The notes under the pieces: generated by a model
Told to the model about the DNA's origin: nothing
The model's input: only the letters and a program-made list of their open reading frames with translations
The model's database searches: none
Part shown: positions 61,290-64,000 of the stretch, in pieces
Position numbering within the stretch: position 1 is the stretch's first letter
How the letters are laid out: every line of letters begins with the position of its first letter
From: Comamonas kerstersii
Lineage (GTDB): Bacteria; Pseudomonadota; Gammaproteobacteria; Burkholderiales; Burkholderiaceae_C
Direction of reading: 5' to 3'
Assembly: GCF_008801935.1 (NCBI RefSeq)
Contig: NZ_VZOT01000008.1
Coordinates: 1-64,000 of the forward strand
DNA: 64,000 bases
Translations under genes and position numbers: made by a program

Positions 61290-61327
61290 AAAAAAAGCCA
61301 GCTGGATATGTTCCAGCTGGCTTTTTG
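61290..61327. terminator. Bidirectional terminator between the sbp unit and mmsB
   Basis: AAAAAAGCCAGCTGG pairs with CCAGCTGGCTTTTTG around a 7-base loop; T or A runs flank both sides. It serves both converging transcripts. Confidence 0.9.
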
Positions 61328-61364
61328 CATCTTCTCGCCGGTGGGGCAGCGTAATGGCTTGCGC

Positions 61365-62264
61365 CTAGGCCCGGGGCTGGAAGGCCTGGATGATGCTGGA
61401 AAAGTCCAGCCCACCATTGCCCTTGAGGCTGTGCTGCGCGTAAATGGAACGGGCCAGTCCACCCAGTGGGGTGCTGGCCTTGACGTGGCTGGCATTTTCC
61501 TGGGCCAGCCCCAGGTCCTTGAGCATCAGGTCGGTGCCAAAGCCGCCTGCGTAGCCCTTGCTGGCAGGGGCGTTCTCATGCACGCCGGGGAAGGGGTTGT
61601 ATTTCTCCAGCGCCCAGTTGCCGCCTGAGCTGCGGCGCATGATTTCGGACAGTACCTTGGGGTCCAGCCCGTTGGCTACGCCCAGGGCAATGGCCTCGCT
61701 GGTGCCAATCATCAAAATGCCCAGCAGCATGTTGTTGCAGATCTTGGCCGTCTGGCCTGCGCCCACAGGGCCTGCGTGGAAGATGTTGGCCCCCATTTTT
61801 TCCAGATAAGGCCTGGCGCGCTCGAGCTGCGAGGCTGTGCCGCCCACCATGAAGGTCAATGTGCCAGCAATGGCCCCGCCAGTGCCACCGGAGACGGGTG
61901 CATCCATGAAGTCAATACCTGCTGCATCGGCCGCCTTGGCCACTTTCTGGCTGCTGGCGGCGGCAATGGTGGAGCTGTCAATGACCAGCGTGCCGGGGGC
62001 GATATGGGTCAGCAGGCCGGGTGCGCCGTCCTTGCCGAGGAATAGCGCTTCCACATGCGGGCTGGCGGGCAGCATGGTGATGACCACCTTGGCGCCTTCC
62101 ACGGCATCCTGTGCGCTGACGGCAGCTGTTCCCCCTTCGGCCACGACTTTGGCAATGGCCTCTCTGGACAGGTCAAAGGCGCGCACGTCGTTCCCAGCCT
62201 TGGCGAGGTTGATGGCCATGGGCGCACCCATATTGCCCAGGCCAATGAATGCAATCGTTGTCAT
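61365..62264 (-). CDS. mmsB: 3-hydroxyisobutyrate dehydrogenase
   Basis: 299 residues of the beta-hydroxyacid dehydrogenase family. MTTIAFIGLGNMGAPMAINL (NAD site), DAPVSGGTGGAIAGTL (substrate motif), GPVGAGQTAKICNN with the catalytic Lys (near 170) and GYAGGFGTDLMLKDLGLA. Oxidises 3-hydroxyisobutyrate to methylmalonate semialdehyde in valine breakdown. Downstream of the acyl-CoA dehydrogenase gene on the same strand, separated by an R1 repeat. The pathway's product feeds the propionyl/methylmalonyl genes at 25-33 kb. Confidence 0.95.
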   Translation of the reverse strand: MTTIAFIGLGNMGAPMAINLAKAGNDVRAFDLSREAIAKVVAEGGTAAVSAQDAVEGAKVVITMLPASPHVEALFLGKDGAPGLLTHIAPGTLVIDSSTIAAASSQKVAKAADAAGIDFMDAPVSGGTGGAIAGTLTFMVGGTASQLERARPYLEKMGANIFHAGPVGAGQTAKICNNMLLGILMIGTSEAIALGVANGLDPKVLSEIMRRSSGGNWALEKYNPFPGVHENAPASKGYAGGFGTDLMLKDLGLAQENASHVKASTPLGGLARSIYAQHSLKGNGGLDFSSIIQAFQPRA

Positions 62265-62281
62265 GCTGTCTCCTTATTAAA

Positions 62282-62371
62282 AATAGATAGCTGCTTGCGC
62301 TTGTATTTATTAGCTTTCAAGATGTTTTGTGCCTGAAAACCAGGTATTTCAAGCGCTGGCAGCTTTTGTTT
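62282..62371 (+). repeat. R1 palindromic repeat
   Basis: ATAGCTGCTTGCGCTTGT and AAGCGCTGGCAGCTTTTG are the arms; inner TTTCAAGATG and CCTGAAAACC remnants. It lies in the gap between the acyl-CoA dehydrogenase gene and mmsB. Confidence 0.7.
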
Positions 62372-62379
62372 TGATAGTG

Positions 62380-63546
62380 TTAGCGCAGGGCCTGCGGTGC
62401 ATCCGCCTCCAGCATGCGCCGCGCAATGATGAGGCGCATGATCTCGTTCGTGCCTTCCAGAATCTGGTGCACGCGGGCGTCACGCAGCAGGCGCTCCAGC
62501 GGAAAGTCACGCAGATAGCCATAGCCGCCGTGCAGTTGCAGGGCTTCGTTGCAAACCATAAAGCCCGCATCGGTGGCAAAGCGCTTGGCCATGGCGCAGT
62601 AGGTGGAGGCGTCGCGTGCGCCTGCGTCCAGCTTGCTGGCAGCCAGCCGCACCATCTGGCGCGCGGCGACCAGCTCGGTCGCCATATCGGCCAGCTTGAA
62701 CTGCAAGGCCTGAAAGCTGGCCAGCTGCTTGCCGAACTGCTTGCGCTCCTGCATGTACTGCTGCGCCTGCGTGAGCGCGCCCTGGGCTGCGCCCACCGAG
62801 CAGGTGGCAATATTGATGCGCCCGCCGTCCAGCCCCTTCATGGCGATCTTGAAGCCTTCGCCCTCGCTGCCCAGCAGGTTGTGTGCGGGAATGCGCACCT
62901 TGTCGAAATTGATGACGCGCGTGGGCTGGCTGTTCCAGCCCATTTTTTCTTCCTTCTTGCCGTAGCTGATGCCAGGGGCATCCGCAGGCACGGCAAAGGC
63001 GCTGATGCCATTGGCCCCAGAGTCTGCTGCGCCCGTGCGTGCCATGAGCACCAGCACATCGGTGCTGCCCGCGCCGCTGATAAAGGCCTTGGCACCGTTG
63101 ATCACGTATGCGTCGCCCACACGCTCGGCACGGGTCTTGAGCGAGGCCGCGTCAGAGCCTGCGCCCGGCTCAGTCAGGCAGTAGCTGGCCAGTTTCTGGC
63201 CGCTGGTCAGCAGTGGCCCCCATTCGGCCTTGACCGCGTCGCTTGCCCAGGTACCCAGCATCCAGGTGGCCATGTTGTGGATAGTGATAAAGGCCGTGGT
63301 GCTGGGGTCCACGGCGGCCATTTCCTCGAACACCAGCGTGGCATCCAGCCGGGGCAGGGCCAGCCCGCCAATGGATTCTGGTGCGTACAGCCCACAAAAG
63401 CCCAGCTCTCCAGCCTGTGCAATCGCTTCGCGCGGGAAGATGCCTTGCGCATCCCACTGCGCCGCATGGGGGGCGAGGGCACTTTGCGCAAACTGGCGCG
63501 CAGTGTCGGCAAAGGCGCGCTGGTCTTCGCTCAGTTCAAAGTCCAT
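62380..63546 (-). CDS. Acyl-CoA dehydrogenase, probably isobutyryl-CoA dehydrogenase
   Basis: 388 residues from ATG 63546 (MDFELSEDQRAFADTARQFA), preceded by AAGGAGACCACC. YCLTEPGAGSDAASLKTRA (FAD/substrate), GGRINIATCSVGAAQGAL, LQLHGGYGYLRDFPLERLLR and RVHQILEGTNEIMR (with the glutamate where this subfamily has its catalytic base). Coupling with mmsB indicates the isobutyryl-CoA step of valine catabolism. Short-chain acyl-CoA activity in general is possible. Confidence 0.9.
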   Translation of the reverse strand: MDFELSEDQRAFADTARQFAQSALAPHAAQWDAQGIFPREAIAQAGELGFCGLYAPESIGGLALPRLDATLVFEEMAAVDPSTTAFITIHNMATWMLGTWASDAVKAEWGPLLTSGQKLASYCLTEPGAGSDAASLKTRAERVGDAYVINGAKAFISGAGSTDVLVLMARTGAADSGANGISAFAVPADAPGISYGKKEEKMGWNSQPTRVINFDKVRIPAHNLLGSEGEGFKIAMKGLDGGRINIATCSVGAAQGALTQAQQYMQERKQFGKQLASFQALQFKLADMATELVAARQMVRLAASKLDAGARDASTYCAMAKRFATDAGFMVCNEALQLHGGYGYLRDFPLERLLRDARVHQILEGTNEIMRLIIARRMLEADAPQALR

Positions 63547-63562
63547 GGTGGTCTCCTTTTTC

Positions 63563-63680
63563 GCCGCTAACACCACCCTTGATACGTTGTTGCGAAGCCT
63601 TGCCGTACGCTTGGTACTGTCTGCGGCTTCGCGCCTCGTCTCAAGCGCAAACCTACGGTCTGCTGGGCGCTGTTAGCGGC
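63563..63680 (+). repeat. R2 structured repeat, copy C
   Basis: Outer stem GCCGCTAACA (63563) / TGTTAGCGGC (63671), perfect 10 bp. Middle stem GCGAAGCC (63592) / GGCTTCGC (63625). Inner GTAC / GTAC. Third hairpin GCAAACC (63647) / GGTCTGC (63657), 6 of 7 paired. Core TTGCCGTACGCTTGGTACTG then TCTGC. It lies just upstream of the acyl-CoA dehydrogenase start. Confidence 0.8.
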
Positions 63681-63714
63681 TTTTCTTTAACTTCTCCATG
63701 GCTGTTGTGCGGCG

Positions 63715-64000
63715 CTAGCGCTGGGCCGGTGCGCCGTGGTGCAGCCAGTGCATCAAATCCTGGCGCCGTTCCTGTGTCAGCTCGCTCAGGCAGTCATGCA
63801 AGCGCTGTGGCCAGTTAGCCGCTGCTTCATCGGCCGCATGGCGTGCCTTGCAGGTCGCGTGGCGCTGGCGGTTCCAGGCCGACTGCTCCTTGCGCAGCAG
63901 CGGCCGCTCGTTGGCAGACAGGGCCCGCATCACATCGCCATAGAGGATGTGGTGCGCGCTGTCGATGGCCTGAAAGCGCTGCACGGCACAGGCGTTGACA
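63715..64000 (-). CDS. LprI-like (DUF1311) protein, partial
   Basis: About 95 residues visible; the frame stays open to the window edge, so the start is outside (visible part begins VNACAVQRFQAIDSAHHILY). The motif YGDVMRALSANERPLLRKEQ, then SAWNRQRHATC, matches the lysozyme inhibitor LprI N-terminal domain, with a Cys pair (ACAV, HATC) for a disulfide. Probably periplasmic, though any signal peptide is beyond the window. Confidence 0.65.
   Translation of the reverse strand, partial: VNACAVQRFQAIDSAHHILYGDVMRALSANERPLLRKEQSAWNRQRHATCKARHAADEAAANWPQRLHDCLSELTQERRQDLMHWLHHGAPAQR

Overview
The window is a GC-rich bacterial chromosome segment. Gene content and family resemblance point to the Comamonadaceae (Betaproteobacteria), most likely Comamonas or a close relative. 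Supporting signs are a class I PHA operon, a Bug-type tripartite tricarboxylate receptor, a protocatechuate 4,5-cleavage style LigJ/LigK pair, and a dispersed palindromic repeat (called R1 here) built around GAGCTGCCAGCGC / GCGCTGGCAGCT. This assignment is from memory of families; no search was run.

Layout. 1-3866 (minus): a type I secretion operon made of a HlyB-like ABC exporter, a small lipoprotein and the start of a large calcium-binding exoprotein; a run of 12 G sits in the exoprotein's ribosome-binding region. 3867-6775: a decayed stretch with a MntA/HepT toxin-antitoxin remnant, short hypothetical genes and a TPR gene with an internal deletion. 7087-15081: icd, an MFS exporter, a soluble double-Cache/CheW protein, a Nudix hydrolase, an FAH-family hydrolase and pgeF. 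15268-19198: phaC-phaA-phaB, followed by two 24-codon paralogous microproteins. 19834-24466: an alanine/glycine:cation symporter, a degenerate tyrosine recombinase and a MHYT-PAS-PAS protein with a broken GGDEF motif.

24613-33145: propionyl-CoA/methylmalonyl-CoA pathway. A GntR/FCD regulator diverges from methylmalonyl-CoA mutase, MeaB, carboxylase beta and alpha subunits and an epimerase-like VOC protein. 33230-39270: an esterase and a complete branched-chain amino acid ABC transporter, with csaA inserted in the operon. The 3' end of livF turns abruptly AT-rich and leads into an AT-rich DUF262/DUF1524 (GmrSD-like) defence gene. GC-rich sequence resumes at an SDR gene. The last 166 bp of that SDR gene is repeated 3.9 kb downstream, so the two copies bracket an IclR-Bug-LigJ-LigK island.

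45723-64000: a lysine-type permease with a structured leader, an orphan pilin whose signal peptide is out of frame across an A8 tract, ferredoxin and ferredoxin reductase, the sulfate assimilation operon (cysI, DUF934, cysH, cysD, cysN), mnmC, a TRIC/UPF0126 membrane protein under a tandem glycine riboswitch, yggX with a 94-bp tandem duplication of its 3' end, a sulfate-binding protein, valine catabolism genes (mmsB, acyl-CoA dehydrogenase) and a partial LprI-like gene.

The most unusual items are: (1) a second dispersed element (R2), three clear copies plus one degenerate copy, with a conserved core and arms that change in sequence while staying complementary; (2) the livF/DUF262 junction; (3) the SDR-bracketed island; (4) the twin microproteins; and (5) two homopolymer tracts placed where slippage would switch surface or secreted proteins.
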